This document shows positions 21,942 through 34,000 of a stretch of 64,000 nucleotides of DNA, in pieces (position 1 is the stretch's first letter; every line of letters begins with the position of its first letter). The DNA comes from Ceratorhiza oryzae-sativae. Its lineage: Eukaryota; Basidiomycota; Agaricomycetes; Cantharellales; Ceratobasidiaceae. A program made the position numbers and the translations under genes. The stretch is taken from assembly GCA_030998015.1 (NCBI GenBank), contig JARWMV010000238.1:558001-622000 (forward strand), read 5' to 3'. Under the pieces are notes generated by a model, which saw only the letters and a list, made by a program, of their open reading frames with translations, did no database searches and had not been told where the DNA came from.

Positions 21942-24342
21942 GTGAAGCGCACGCGTAAAACATGGTCTCGGGGGCACATATATTCAAAGATACTGGACAA
22001 ATTGGACCAAGTGGGTATCCTCACTCTGCCGGATTGTGATTCATTGATGTTGGGGGAAGAGGGCTCGAATACACAGATGTTAGAATGGCTAACGTCGGAT
22101 GGGGATAAATCTCGTCGCCCGCCTGTTAGCTTTACGAAGCAAGTGGACTCTGAAGGCAATGTGAACTACTATCGAGAAGTCCCCGACACAGAGGAAGCGT
22201 CAGTCGTCTGGAGAAGGGAAATTGGCACTCGCGTTGCAAAGGAACTGGGCTACCCTTGTGAGTGCAAGATGCTTAGTCGGTGTATAACTTCTAAACACGC
22301 ATGTAGTTGGAAAGGTATATTGGATGAGGGGTTGGCCGTCTGGCTACGGATTCTATGATCACCAAAAGGGAAAGCTGCCAAACCCAAGGCATGATTTATA
22401 TCTTTGTGGTATGTTCACCACTCGATTCCTACTCTGAACGAGATTAATCGTCGGTCCAAGGATCCGCCACGGCTGTGCGATTTCGATCTAAAAACGAGTT
22501 CATGCCACACGCTGTGTGGTTGATGAGCGACCCAGCCACCAGATCCCCGTGTCAGTGCAAGTATTGCTCTGGGACCAAATCTCAGGTCGAAGTCAATCAA
22601 ACACTAGGCCTTCCGGGTCTCAAACGTGCGCCCGAAAGTCACGCCAAGGTTCCTGCGAGGGCCAAGGTTGTGATCCCTACTACGACTCATGCTAGCCGTC
22701 GTGCCGCTCGAGACAAGATCACCCGAGAGAAAGCCGAGAGGGAGCGAGCTGCCAAGCGGGCGGATCAGCTAGGACCTGCGGGCGCGCTGCCCGAACGTAT
22801 CCGTGACCTCACTTCATCCGGCCGTGCTTTCCGAGCCCTTGAACTTGTTTGGGTCGCCCTCAAGCATCCAATTTACCTGAAGCCCGACAATCTGTCGCGG
22901 TCGACTTCTGGCCCGCTATCGTTTACTCTTTCTCGACCAAGAACACACCGTCGAACCACAAACCTGGAGATCCAAACTATACGATTCAGTGCCAGAGTAT
23001 GTTTGCCGTCCGACTGCTGGCTGTGAATCACGAGATTCGTGTTTGTGAGGACCGCTTGCTTCCTCAACTGGGATACGTTCCTAGTCCAGAGCTATTCGGT
23101 ATGATTAGAGAGTGCGAGCCTTCCCGTCCCCTCGGCAATCCTAATCTGGAAGAATATACGAACTTTAACCCATTGCCGGAATACAACAAGGACTTGGGCA
23201 TATCCCCTAGTCAGTACACGTCTCAAGACGCACTCCCCGCTTTCACCCTCGCGTTGCATATCGTTGCTTGCTTGACACCCATGTGGTGCGTGACACACTC
23301 GTTTGCAGGTGACAGTCCCAAGTCAAAGGGGGAAGAGTTTTACCAAGGTATTTGGTGGGGTTCTGAACGTATCTGGCTTGAAGATCTTGTACGACTTCGG
23401 CCTTCGCGCGATCAAATCGATCCAGACGGAGATCTTGGTCTCCTCCCGCCTTCGTCACCCGATGCCTTGAACCGCTCTCTGCTCCTACGCATTACATATA
23501 TTGTTGCTGATCCAGACGACCCGAGTGGGAGCGATATTTGCGTTGGTGGAGATCTGTACGAGCTCGCCCTCGGGTCCGAGCAACAGAAATCGCCCACCGA
23601 ATTTCAGCTGGGCACTGGCCCCAGTCAGATTTTTGGGACCCCAACTGGGCTGTTGGGCGGACCTTGGCCTCAATTCGAGCCCAGTCCCGCAGGTCCCTCA
23701 CGTTCTCAGCTCGCGTTTATGAACAACGCCAATCCGGTTAGAGATACCTTTTCACAAGATCAGCGGGACGATAAACAAACACGTACGCCGATTGCATCTG
23801 GGTCTCAGTCGGCAGCTCTACCATCTCCAGTAGCCGAAACGGTCATCCCTTTGCCCGACCCTCCTCCCGGCTATGTCTTCCGTCGGCTCCTTAAACCTGG
23901 GAACGAAATGGTTGTGGATGTTGGGGCGATCGCTGGTCGTTACTATCCTTCGATACTGCAGATGGAAACAGCAGATATCGCACTTCGGTCTATAAATGAA
24001 CAGTATGACCAAGCACCAAAACGACGAAGGTTGATAGATAACGGGCAAAAGCAGTCGTATCAGGCGGGAACTATTGAAGCGTATGCTAGATCCAGGCTAG
24101 ACAAGCGAGCGAATGAAGATGGTGGGCAAGTTTATGAAGGGGCTGGGAGGGAGTTGACTTCGCTTTTGGCGCTGGCTGGGCTGATCCCAGGCGACGGTAA
24201 CGCAATGCAACCTGAACAATGGGTTAAAGGTAGGTTGAACACAATCGAGGGAGCAGAGAGAAACGGGCGAGATGTCTTGTATAAGCAGTGGAAGGGGACG
24301 AATGAAGGAGCGAGTAGCGATATTGAGATGATCGATGGTTGA
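21942..24342 (+). CDS. CLR2: Cryptic loci regulator Clr2-like silencing factor (one apparent frameshift)
   Basis: In fission yeast Clr2 is a subunit of the SHREC complex that silences heterochromatin. Blocks match the Clr2 family: KSRRPPVSFTKQVDSEGNVN, WRREIGTRVAKELGYP, MRGWPSGYGFYDHQKGKLPN, SKNEFMPHAVWLMSDPATRS, then CQCKYCSG (a CxC..C cluster). A basic helix with RAARDKITREKAERERAAKR follows. The C-terminal domain begins FRALELVWVALKHPIYLKPD and, after a one-base shift near 22890, SVAVDFWPAIVYSFSTKN, then MFAVRLLAVNHEIRVCEDRL and QGIWWGSERIWLEDLVRLRP. The coding frame opens at 21942 but its first ATG is 22047, so an upstream exon is possible. Stop TGA ends at 24342, 191 bases from the convergent SNX41 stop. 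Confidence 0.85.
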
Positions 24343-24533
24343 CGGCTGAACAAATATAAAAACAATCACTGTCTTGTTGCTATCGTTTTCTCTTACAATG
24401 CATATAAATATTTGCTATGGCCTACAGTCGTTAGGGCAAGGTAGAGAAGATCGTTTAGCATGTATGCAAAAATCAACTAATTACATCCAAAAGTCCGAGT
24501 TTATTCACATTTCAGCATTGCTGCTCACTAATT

Positions 24534-26695
24534 CTAAGGCCGTGGAGATGAAGGACCAGCATCGTCGAGCACACCAGGGGGCGGTCGGTTGGGGTGGGGT
24601 TCAATTTTAGCAACCTCCTCCTTGGCCTCTTCCCATGCACTCAGGTTCTGGTACCGCTAGGTTAGAGGATATGGACAGAAAGTAGGCGGATGACTTACGT
24701 TCTTGGCCCATTCCCGATGCGCAATAGCCATGGCGATGCACATATCACGAATATCTGCCACCTTTTGACGCTGGAAGCGATCCAGGTCCGCTTGAATCGT
24801 TGATGATGCGTACTTTAGGTCTTGCGCAGCAACGAGAAGAGTATCTTCTAGCTGTACGCTCCAATTTAATAAAAATCAAGGGATCTAGTTTCATAGCGAA
24901 CTTGCCTGGCCAATACTGTCTTTGGTTTTGCTAATCCCGTTTCGCCTCGCAGCTCCGGATCCACATCCATGATTCCCTGGAACGAATAGCTCAAGGCGTT
25001 TAAAATCCCTTTGGCACCCGATGCCCCTCGTCTATGCGAGGCTATTCCTGCCGTACTTGCGCTCGCACTCGCACTCGCACTCGCACTCGCGCTCGCGCTT
25101 GGCCCAACCGTCGCCGTACTCGCACTTGTATCTGCCCCGCCAGAAGCGCTACCCCCGCTGCCCCCTCCTCCACCTATCGTTGAACTCAGACCTGAAGTAA
25201 TCCGGTTCGCCCAAGCCTGAGACCGTGCGCCTTGGCCCCAGACAGAACCCTGGGATTGTCCTTGGCCATGAGACCCCCAAGGATCGCTTCCGTCTACCTC
25301 CTCTGGGTCAGGAATAGATACCTGAGTAGGGCTTTGGGTGAGCGAATCAGCCGAAGGTACAGGCGATGAGCTGGGTTGAGGTGATAGACCCGGACCGTGG
25401 GGTTGGCTTTCTTGTGTTGGTGATGTACCGGGAAGACCAACATTTGGATTATTTGGCGTAAGACTAGGGGAGGCGGATGGACGTCGCGGCGCAGTAGCTG
25501 CGCTTAGTGCGCTCGCAAGCCGCTGAGCCTCGGCTTCGCTGCGCTCATAGTCTTCCAGCGTCTCCCGTTTACTTTCAAGATTCTCAAGAGTCATTTCGTA
25601 CTGTACGTGTTTTTGGTGCCTGTAAACGAGCAATCGACGAATGATCCCAGCGAACATGGCATACTCGTGCAGTGGTTCGGTCCAGCCAGCTTCAATCGCC
25701 TGCACGAGCTTCGTGGAGCCGACGTAGGCTGCATCAACTGCTTGCCCTGTTCGCTCCACTGCGTCGCTCTCGTGAGGGGGCAAGGAAAGAGACAACGCGT
25801 TGAGAGCGGCACCAAGCTCAGCGGTATCGTGTGAGTGTTCGGCCCATCGTTTCGCCGTTCGTCGCGTAACTTTTTCAAGTGGACCCGTGAGGTGTGCTTC
25901 GAACTTTTGAGTAAATGACTCGGAGTCGAGGAAACGTTGGTCGGGTCGACGCAATGGATGGGACGGAGATGGAACGGGGAGTGCAGCGTAGGCTGGCCCA
26001 GATTCGGCCGGGTTATGGGCTGGCGCTTTGAGTATGTTCTTGGGCAGGTTCACAAGAGGCGGAGAATGAAGCACTTCGGACTAGTTGGGGAGTACATATG
26101 AGAGACATTGTAGTGCCAAAATAGGCTATAGGACTCACCCAGCTGACATCACGTTCAAGGAAGCGATGAAAGACGTGCTCATTGCTGAGGATGGGATGGC
26201 GGGCGATGCGGTTTAGAAAAACTTGGAGCATACGTCTACGACGTGCGATCAGGCTTGCATCTTCCTTAGCTTTACTCTATAGGATAAAGTAAATTTCGAT
26301 TGGGTAGCCAAACGAAAACAGACATACCTGCTTTATGGCATAGTCGCCTAAAGATTGCTTGCTAGGAATCGGCGGAATGATAAGTGTAGGGTATAATTTT
26401 GCGAGACTGTTGCGCAAAGACTCAAACTCAGAGTATCGACGACGAGCCTCTGTGTTCTGTGAGAACGTCAGACAGGAGCTGGATCAAAGTGGACAAGACT
26501 AACGCCAGAGCGGATGACGTATGCGATGAAGACCGAGCCAGTGCCCTCTGTGCTCTTTTGCGCGTCTGTGATCTGGAGAGCTGGGATCAGCATGGAACGC
26601 AGCAGCTACGGGAAAGGCCTTACGATTATCTCTGCATCGTCTGAATGGAGCCACTCGGCGCGTGCGCAACAGACCTCGTCCGTGTTGTTTTGCAT
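24534..26695 (-). CDS. SNX41: PX-BAR sorting nexin SNX41/ATG20
   Basis: Sorting nexins of this group bind PI3P with a PX domain, dimerise through BAR helices, and act in endosomal recycling and selective autophagy. The ATG at 26695 gives [22 protein letters not shown] domain: [40 protein letters not shown] (the RYSEF lipid motif), [39 protein letters not shown] and [16 protein letters not shown] helices: [40 protein letters not shown] and, in a later exon, [21 protein letters not shown] long disordered insert with poly-(Ala-Ser) lies between. Last exon ends GPSSPRP, with TAG at 24534-24536. Seven or so exons, no frame break. An upstream exon cannot be excluded. Confidence 0.92.
25054..25101. 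repeat. Hexanucleotide microsatellite (CTCGCA)n inside SNX41
   Basis: About seven near-perfect copies of CTCGCA (later CTCGCG) on the plus strand, coding for [12 protein letters not shown] in the disordered part of SNX41. Copy number is likely to vary between strains. Confidence 0.85.
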
Positions 26696-26883
26696 CCTGG
26701 TTTCAATTTATTTTATACTGGTGCACCAGGCGTGGTGAGCTCCGAGGTTGTCGTACTCAGTCGGACGACGATGCAAATTGCCTATGTCAGGGGAGGCTAC
26801 TAAAGCCAAGTCCGGGGCGCCTCACGTGCATATCCCTGTTGGTGTGTCACGTGGTACAAAGGGTCTCTTGTCTTAGATCTCCA
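26696..26883. promoter_or_regulatory. Divergent upstream region, SNX41 / DNA ligase-like relic
   Basis: 188 bases between the SNX41 start codon and the ATG that opens the decayed ligase-like gene. It would have served both genes before the second decayed. Confidence 0.35.
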
Positions 26884-29240
26884 TGGATTTTCCCTTTACA
26901 CGGCTTGTTCAATATTCCGACGCAGTAGCTAAAGGCAAAGACGTCCATCTATTTTTCTCCAAGTGGATTCACTGGTATCCAAATATTCTCGTGTCTGGGA
27001 TCTTTCGGCTATCAATTCTAGAGCTCGACGTTGACCAAAAGATTCAGCTCTTCTGAACTGCGTCCAGCTAAACCTTACCACTTACACGCACACCCTGTCC
27101 TGGTACCCCAAACCCCCGCGAGAGAATTGGGTGCTTTGGATGTGCCATCTCTTTCTCTATTGCTGCCGTCTGGCTTCAAGTCATCAGGGGCTTACCATGA
27201 GCTGGGTGATGAGTTTCTTAGTCAACTTGCCACACTCTCTCCTTGGTCCCACACCACAGGCCAACCCCGCTGTTCGAAAACGTCCCGAAATTAATATCCT
27301 TGCTGAACTTTACACAGGTGCTCGGCCCAGCGAGGCTGCCCCTGACGTAGGCTAGCGTCAAACCCGAAATGAAATCTCTGAAAGCTGACTTTTAGGTAGC
27401 TTATACTCACAACCGTTAGCCCACTTTTATATCCTACTTCATGCGAATATCCTCCCCCAAGAAAGGCCCCTCCAACGATACTCGCCATCAGGGACGCTAT
27501 GCGCGCGCCTGGGACCCGCACATGCCAGATGTATGTCGTGCTCGCGCCGATTTGGAAATAGCCAGACAAACCTCGCTAGAGTTTCACGAAGGATGTATTT
27601 CAAAGCGCGATCCATTAAGGATGCATTTAATGTGCCAAATTCATGTGGCAGTAAGCGAGGGTTTGCAAAATCAAATGTAATGGGGAAACGCATGTCATGT
27701 ATACTGATTGGCTTCCAGCGCGATCGTAACAGCTAACGGTGATGGAAATCCATGTAGACTTTTCAAAAGCAGCCCACGGTCAAATTATTATCTTCGTTAA
27801 AAGTAAACGCGACTCTGTTGAGGGTTGAGCAGAAGCCCACCCGTAAGCCTGGCTATTCACGTAACTTTCCCTATCAACCAATTCATGTTTTGTGATCAGA
27901 ATTATTCGAACCGCCCTTGACCGTTTCACAGATTCACAAGCATCAGGAGTTGAAGCTCTTGTGGTTGAGCGGGCCACAAGACAATGCAAAAGAGAAAGGG
28001 AAAATCACATCCTTGAAACACCCTCTAGTGTAGACGTACCCGAAAGTAAAGAGATCCGTCATTCTTGAACGCGAAATGGTTGCGTATGAGTCACGCGGTA
28101 AAATCGACGGTAAGACCTATCATGCCGGCAATATGCCGTGGTCAACTCATACGTCCATATATGCGCAGACTTTTGGCGAATATATAATATGGTAGAAAGC
28201 ACCGTCATTGGCATCCGCGCACGCCAGGTTCAGGGCGAGCCTGACTCGGTTTCTAGAGCTCTTTCGAACACATTAAAATTAAGCAATTACGGGCTTGAAT
28301 CCTTTGCCCCCAATTCAGTGTCCTCCCAGTCTGACGCGGAATATCACGCACTACAGAGCGATTCTTACACTACTCGGCACCCCGCACTCATATTCTTCGA
28401 TATTCTGTGTTTGTACGGCGATTCTTTAATCGACGCGCCATGTGAATACCGTAGGAATATCTTGGAGCGAGTTGTCCATCTTATTCCTAGCTGGGTTGGA
28501 CTGTCAAGTGACATGGATTGATTTGTCCAATTCGACCGACGATGCCAACACCCAATCTTCTGCTACTGCTTCACCCGCATGCTCATTTCACGAAACTCTG
28601 GCCCAACATTTTATCCAAGCGATAGCGGATTGCGAAGAAGGCCTCGTCATTAATCTATGCTTAGGACCACGTCCGCCCTGGTTCAAGATGAAAAAGGGTT
28701 ACATACCTTGACTGGGGGATTGTGTAGATTTCGTGAATCTCGGGACTGGGCGTAACAGACCACGTGCAGGGTAGCTAAGTTGTAAGTATTGTTTAGTTTA
28801 GGTAGCTACACCACGTTGAAGCGAGCACACTAGTTGGTCCTAACGTTCCAACAACATTCTACATCGCGGTACAGACAAAGGAAGACAACCTAGGTCGCCT
28901 AATTCAAACCATAGAATAGAAAGTACGGCTGTATATGAACTATATTGAACGTATACGAGTAATATGTATCACCATATTGCTGTACTCATTGATTGCTGAA
29001 ATGGACTTCCAGGGTCACTATACGCGTGCCCCCTACACCGCATGGCTCTCATCCACTACGAGAGTGCCCCCCCCCAAAGCTATGGCTTAAAAAACCCATG
29101 TCGTTCGAGGTTTATCCCGCTACTTGATCAACAACCAAGGCCTATAAATAATGCTGTTTTCCAATCTCATGGGTGCCGGTTTCGCCAAATCCGAAGTAAC
29201 CAGGGTAATTTTGATTCCATTATTTCTCCAGCGCAAACAT
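26884..29240 (+). pseudogene. Decayed ATP-dependent DNA ligase-like gene
   Basis: Pieces of one ligase-family protein lie in order in all three plus-strand frames. N terminus: MDFPFTRLVQYSDAVAKGKD with SGIFRLSILELDVDQKIQL (26884 on). Then YHELGDEFLSQLATLSP, AVRKRPEINILAELYTG and ARAWDPHMPDVCRARADLEI. At about 27740: MEIHVDFSKAAHGQIIIFVK and SKRDSVEG, the region after the adenylated lysine; the KxDG motif itself is not readable. Next VILEREMVAYESRGKID|DFWRI (motif III, with a clean intron), HPALIFFDILCLYGDSLIDA (IIIa), CEEGLVIN (IV; the family usually has EGLVIK) and WFKMKKGYIP (V). TGA then replaces a codon before LGDCVDFVNLGTG. TTFYIAVQTKEDNLGRLIQT and LMGAGFAKSEVTR follow. Frame breaks near 28050 and 28497, plus the in-frame stop and missing motif I, indicate a pseudogene. 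Assignment is from remembered motifs. Confidence 0.75.
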
Positions 29241-31015
29241 GTATTCACCTATGCTCAACTTTGGCTGTAGCACTATGAGCTTCGGGTGCCTTGTATAGCA
29301 AAGAGACGTTCACCTACCGGTTGGCCTTGAATGTATCGACTTGGAGCAGGGTCCCCCCGAAGGCTGGCTCAGGTGGCCATGGGACTCGATGAACGATCAG
29401 GGTATGCAACAACGGAGGGTGTCATGGATCAGATCTGGGATGAGATTAGCAATAGCAACGCGCAATAAATGTGGAGAGAAGGGAATGGGAGCGCTTGGTG
29501 GAAAACAACCGTGCGAGATACGGAGTGCACAAGCTCCAATCGACTTGGAGGGGACACAGGAAATGAATTTGATTTCAGTCATGCATGCTTGTGGTATGAC
29601 ATCGATGTAACCAAAGCAAGCCAGACGGGGCTGCAAGATAGGGGTCTATTCAAAGACGGATATTCACAGATAAGTAGAAAGTTGCAAAAGCGACAGCGAC
29701 AGTGGTCTGCAACACCTGCTTCGCCACCCGACCTAGGACTCAGGGGCTTGTTTTCAAGTTTAGATGATAGTTCGAGGATAAGGGTGCGCTCCATTTCCAG
29801 AACGAGTTTGGGAACCCTACCAGATACCCCGGTAAAACTAGCATACACTAGTCCAATTATCCTACAATCCTCTTGTTCTATCTCTAACCATGGGTCAATA
29901 TATCCAAGCCTGGAGCAGCCCTCCGACCTTTCACCTTCGCTGTCTCTTAGCACTCACTATCACCATAGCAGACGCATTTATTTGCGTACTCATCGAAGCG
30001 CGCCCCACTCGTCCAGTCTGTCACTGTCATCCTGCCAATTCTTTTCTCAAAAGATTTTGCTGCTCTGTATACCCATGATGTCTCATTTTTAGGGCACATG
30101 GGTGGTCCCCTTTTGGTGTAGGCGACCCTGATTCTGCTCCACTCCTAAAAAAAAAAAACAGGATATCGCTGCGCCATAGAGCTGGCCAGGTTAGGCTGGT
30201 GTGGTACCAGACGTAAAAGAAGAGCCCTGAGGCGCATATAACCAATAGAGCTCTCCGAACCCAATATTATTGAGGACGCCGTTGCAATGGGCTACAGACG
30301 GGAAGTTGCAGGGCCAATTGATACATCCTTCGATAGTTGTAAAAACATATTGACAAACCAAATGTTGTTAGTGGCGACGCCTCGGCCAAAGTCTCTCAGT
30401 GCCCCCAACGATTTCTCGGAGGGGGTTTCTTTGGGCGTTCTGTGTGTTGTAACGCCACGCAGGGGCTGAATCGGCGCCCGCCATTGCTAAATCATGTGTA
30501 GCGCATTAATCATTGCTGATGATGCTTGCATTTATGGCTAATTTGTATGTTGATGCTGCTTAGATAATTATTGGATGGACAGCCCACCTGTATCATTTCC
30601 TTCATAATTTCAATCTATCTCTCACTCCGTCGCAGACACGAGTTAAGTATGGATCGATCATCTGATGGAAAGCGACTTGTCGCTCCAAGTATAGTCTTCA
30701 AAATGGGAATACGTCAACCCCACAATATCAACTTGTGTTGTTAGCGATGGTCAAAATGAATTGCGTTCAAACAAGTACATTCCTACTAATACCCACGGAT
30801 TTATAAATAGTAGTAAATTTTCGAGGAGGGGCTGATTGGCACAGAGCCTTTGCCGAAGTCAAACTGGGTCAGCTGAAACCGCAAATCGCGGCAGGCTATG
30901 ATAACCACACGAGATGAATGCTCGAGGATGAGCAAGCCAGTATATGATTAAAGAAAATAGACTCATACAGCGCAAAAAGCGATACAGTGTCCAATCTACA
31001 AATAGCAGACTCGGG
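29241..31015. other. Gene-poor stretch left of ZW10
   Basis: 1.8 kb. A Ser-rich open frame of about 200 codons (29469-30092) lacks recognisable domains and splice context. It might be the eroded C-terminal extension of the ligase-like relic. An A12 run sits near 30148-30159. 30640-31015 is AT-rich and serves as the ZW10 3' flank. No RNA gene or mobile element is supported. Confidence 0.3.
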
Positions 31016-34000
31016 TTATGGCTGCGTTGGGTGCCCGACCAGAATTCGGTCAATAAGCTCTTGTCGCTTCGGGCTATCGGAAAACAAAGCCCTGACCAGG
31101 TGAGCGAGATCCTGCTCGGAGAAATCGACAAGGGCCCCCATTTCAAAGAGGTGTCGGATATCAGCGAGAGACGCTTCCTGTGGGTATCGATTTAGCACAA
31201 CGCAGTATCCTTACTTGAATAATACTTGCCAAAAGTTCTGACAAGTAAGAGTATTTAAACCAAGATGGAACGTGAAGCGAGATGCTTGAGTTCTGGAGGA
31301 CATAGTAAGACTGTCGTGATCTTTGCAAAACGAGGCATGCACTCACTGCACCACTTTCAAGTATGAATAAGCTCTCAAAGATATGTGCGGTTTTACAAAT
31401 ATCGTGTAGCCGGTGAGACTCTGTCTCCGGAATGTCATGCATTGCCATTATGTCGTCTATTATCCTAACCAGAACATCATCGACGAGTGTTCCCAAGGCC
31501 AAATAATACTTGGAGAAAGGCAGGACGGGCTACGAACAACATAGATCAGACTCGCTTATGGAGGCAAAGCATAAGATATACTTTTGTGTCTCGCGAGAAT
31601 TTGGTGACGGTTTGCGTGCACCTCGTTACTGCACGTTTGCATTCTTGATACCGAGCCTGGTCTTGGATATCTTTAAATCCCTCCGCTGGTTCAAGGTATT
31701 TCCCAATGGCCAGCTTCTCGTTTTCCTAACCCCGCGTCAGCTTGTTAGGCATCCAGATAGCCAAGCCATTTAAACTCACTAGAACATCCTCAAACCAACT
31801 TTCACCAAGAGCCTTTAGCCTTTCTTGTGCCTCCACAAATTTCGGCCTTGCTCCGTTCCCTACCCCATCCTCTGGAATATCCGAAATCAAGCGGCCCACC
31901 TCTTCGGAAAGGTATATGCAATCGTTTGAAAAGCGCATAGCAATCCCTCCAGACGCAGCCATATATGCACCATGCGCAACCGGTACCAGCGCTCGGAACA
32001 GGTCGAAGAACGAAGGGATACAGCCAAGGACCAGAGAACCAGGCGCAGGGGTCGTGTCGGGAGGGAATATGCTGTCAAAGTTGTCAGGTTCATTCATCCA
32101 AGCAACAGATAACAATACCCACTGGGTCGATACGAGTTCTCTGCCTTCTTTCAGAGCAACTTCCGCAAGCCCAAGTACCTTTTGTGCTCTTCTCGACACC
32201 ATATACGTCTCGGTGGTCGGCTCCGCTCTAACAGAAGCGAGAGCGGTTGCCCTTCGCTCGGGGCTTCCGGGTACAGACTGACTTCCATTATAGGGATCGC
32301 TCATCCCGAACCTAATGGATCCCGTGCTATCCCGAGGCTCGTGTCCTCTTCCTTTCCTTGGTGGGGACCCAGCAATAGAACTAGAAGGTGAGCCTACATC
32401 GGAGCCTCGAGATCCGGATGCAAGTTTAACCTGTTGTTGGGCTCGACGCATAGCGGGTGTGATAGGCGGTGCGATAGTCGGAGTTTTGTTGGATATGACA
32501 GATGCGGCAGCTGGTAGCGATGCGAGAGGTTTGCTCGGTGACCCATATGGGTTGGGGAGATTTGCATGGGTGTTCGGAGGAGAATGATAAGAAGTTGTCG
32601 GAGATCCATACGTAGCGGATTGAGGGAGAGCGCTTGAAGGCGCAGTCCCAAACACAGAGGAAGACATGTGAGAGACCGTCGGGGACGCATTGGAAATAGC
32701 TGGCGACGGAAACTTGGAAGGAGTTGGAGAGGGAGATCCGCGGTTCTTTTGCGCAAACCGCTCTAGTCCTCGTGCGACGCGGGGCGAAGGTGCATACGTT
32801 GCTGGAGAGGGAGGCGTCTCGACAACTGCAGGCGCAAGAGTCGTTTCGATTTTGGGAGTAGGCGCAGGTTTGGGTGGGTTGAAGGGCATGCTATTTCGAG
32901 TCGGAGATAAAGTGGGCACCGGCGATTTGCTGGGTGATACCGGGGCAACCACTGGAGCCTTGTCAGCTTCAGCATTATCCTCCGGCTGTTCGGCCCATGG
33001 GTCGTCGTCCCAAGGATCGCTCTCTTCGCCTGAGTGTGCAGCATTGACAATCTCGGCGTCGGAATGCGGTGCGCTCACCAGTTCGGGAGGGTGCATATCT
33101 CCACTTCCGCTCTCGCTAGCGCTGGTTCCTGTCCTTGCGCTTTCAGACTGTGATGTTCCAGCATCCACCTCGACTTCAGGCTCCTCTTCAGATGTATGGG
33201 TTGGCTCGTCGTCGTCGAATCCCCAGCCATCAACCTCGGGCAGCTCCAGGGGTGGGGCGGTAGGGGGTGTCACGAGTCTCGGCGGTTGGTCAACAACTCT
33301 GAGAGTTGCTTCCGAGGTCGGCTGGGGAAGGTTTCGAGGAGTAGGGGCCGCAATCACAGGTACGTCTCGTACAGTAGATTTCGGTGCGGGCGCACCAAAC
33401 GCCCAAGGATCGTTCTCTCCTCTATCGCTGGCGCCCTTCTTGTCCTCGCGCAGAATTGGCCTCTTGACCGCCACCGCAGAGTTGTCGCGTTCGAGCACCA
33501 CCTCCCTTACCTGTTGCACTAAATCCTCCCTGCGACGGCGTTCGTAGTGTCCCGGTGCCCCTTGTGACCATTCTCTTACATCCCCACTTCTCAACCCCAG
33601 TTGACTGATTTGTTCCTCGACCTCGGCGGCGTGAGCAGCCAGGCGCAAGAAATCAGGTACCCGTTCAAGTGATCCCGTACGAGGAATTGCAGGCCGTAGA
33701 ACATGTGAGATGATAGCTTGAGCAAGCGGACCCGCTAGCTGGTTGGCGAAAGCGCTTGATGAGGGAAGGGCGGGGAACAATGTGAGATGGATGAAGTTTA
33801 CGAGCTCGGAGGTGTGCGACAACGCGTCATGAGCCTGTTGGAACGATTGAGTAGCGTGCGAGTCTAGTTCCGGGGTGAACTGTATGGTGAGAGTTTCATC
33901 GTGAGCAGAGGCGAGCCCTGGGTTCCGACGGGACAAGATGACTCGTGAAGGCTTTGTGAGTATGGGTTCAAGGGCCTTTGCCAAAATGTCCTTTCGTAAG

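Noticed and set aside
29469..30092. 207-codon Ser-rich open frame on the plus strand
   Set aside because: No recognisable domain or splice signals. Possibly the eroded end of the ligase-like relic, but not supportable as a gene.
32690..33547. 285-codon Ser/Gly-rich open frame on the plus strand
   Set aside because: Antisense to the disordered insert of ZW10, whose minus-strand frame is continuous with conserved parts.
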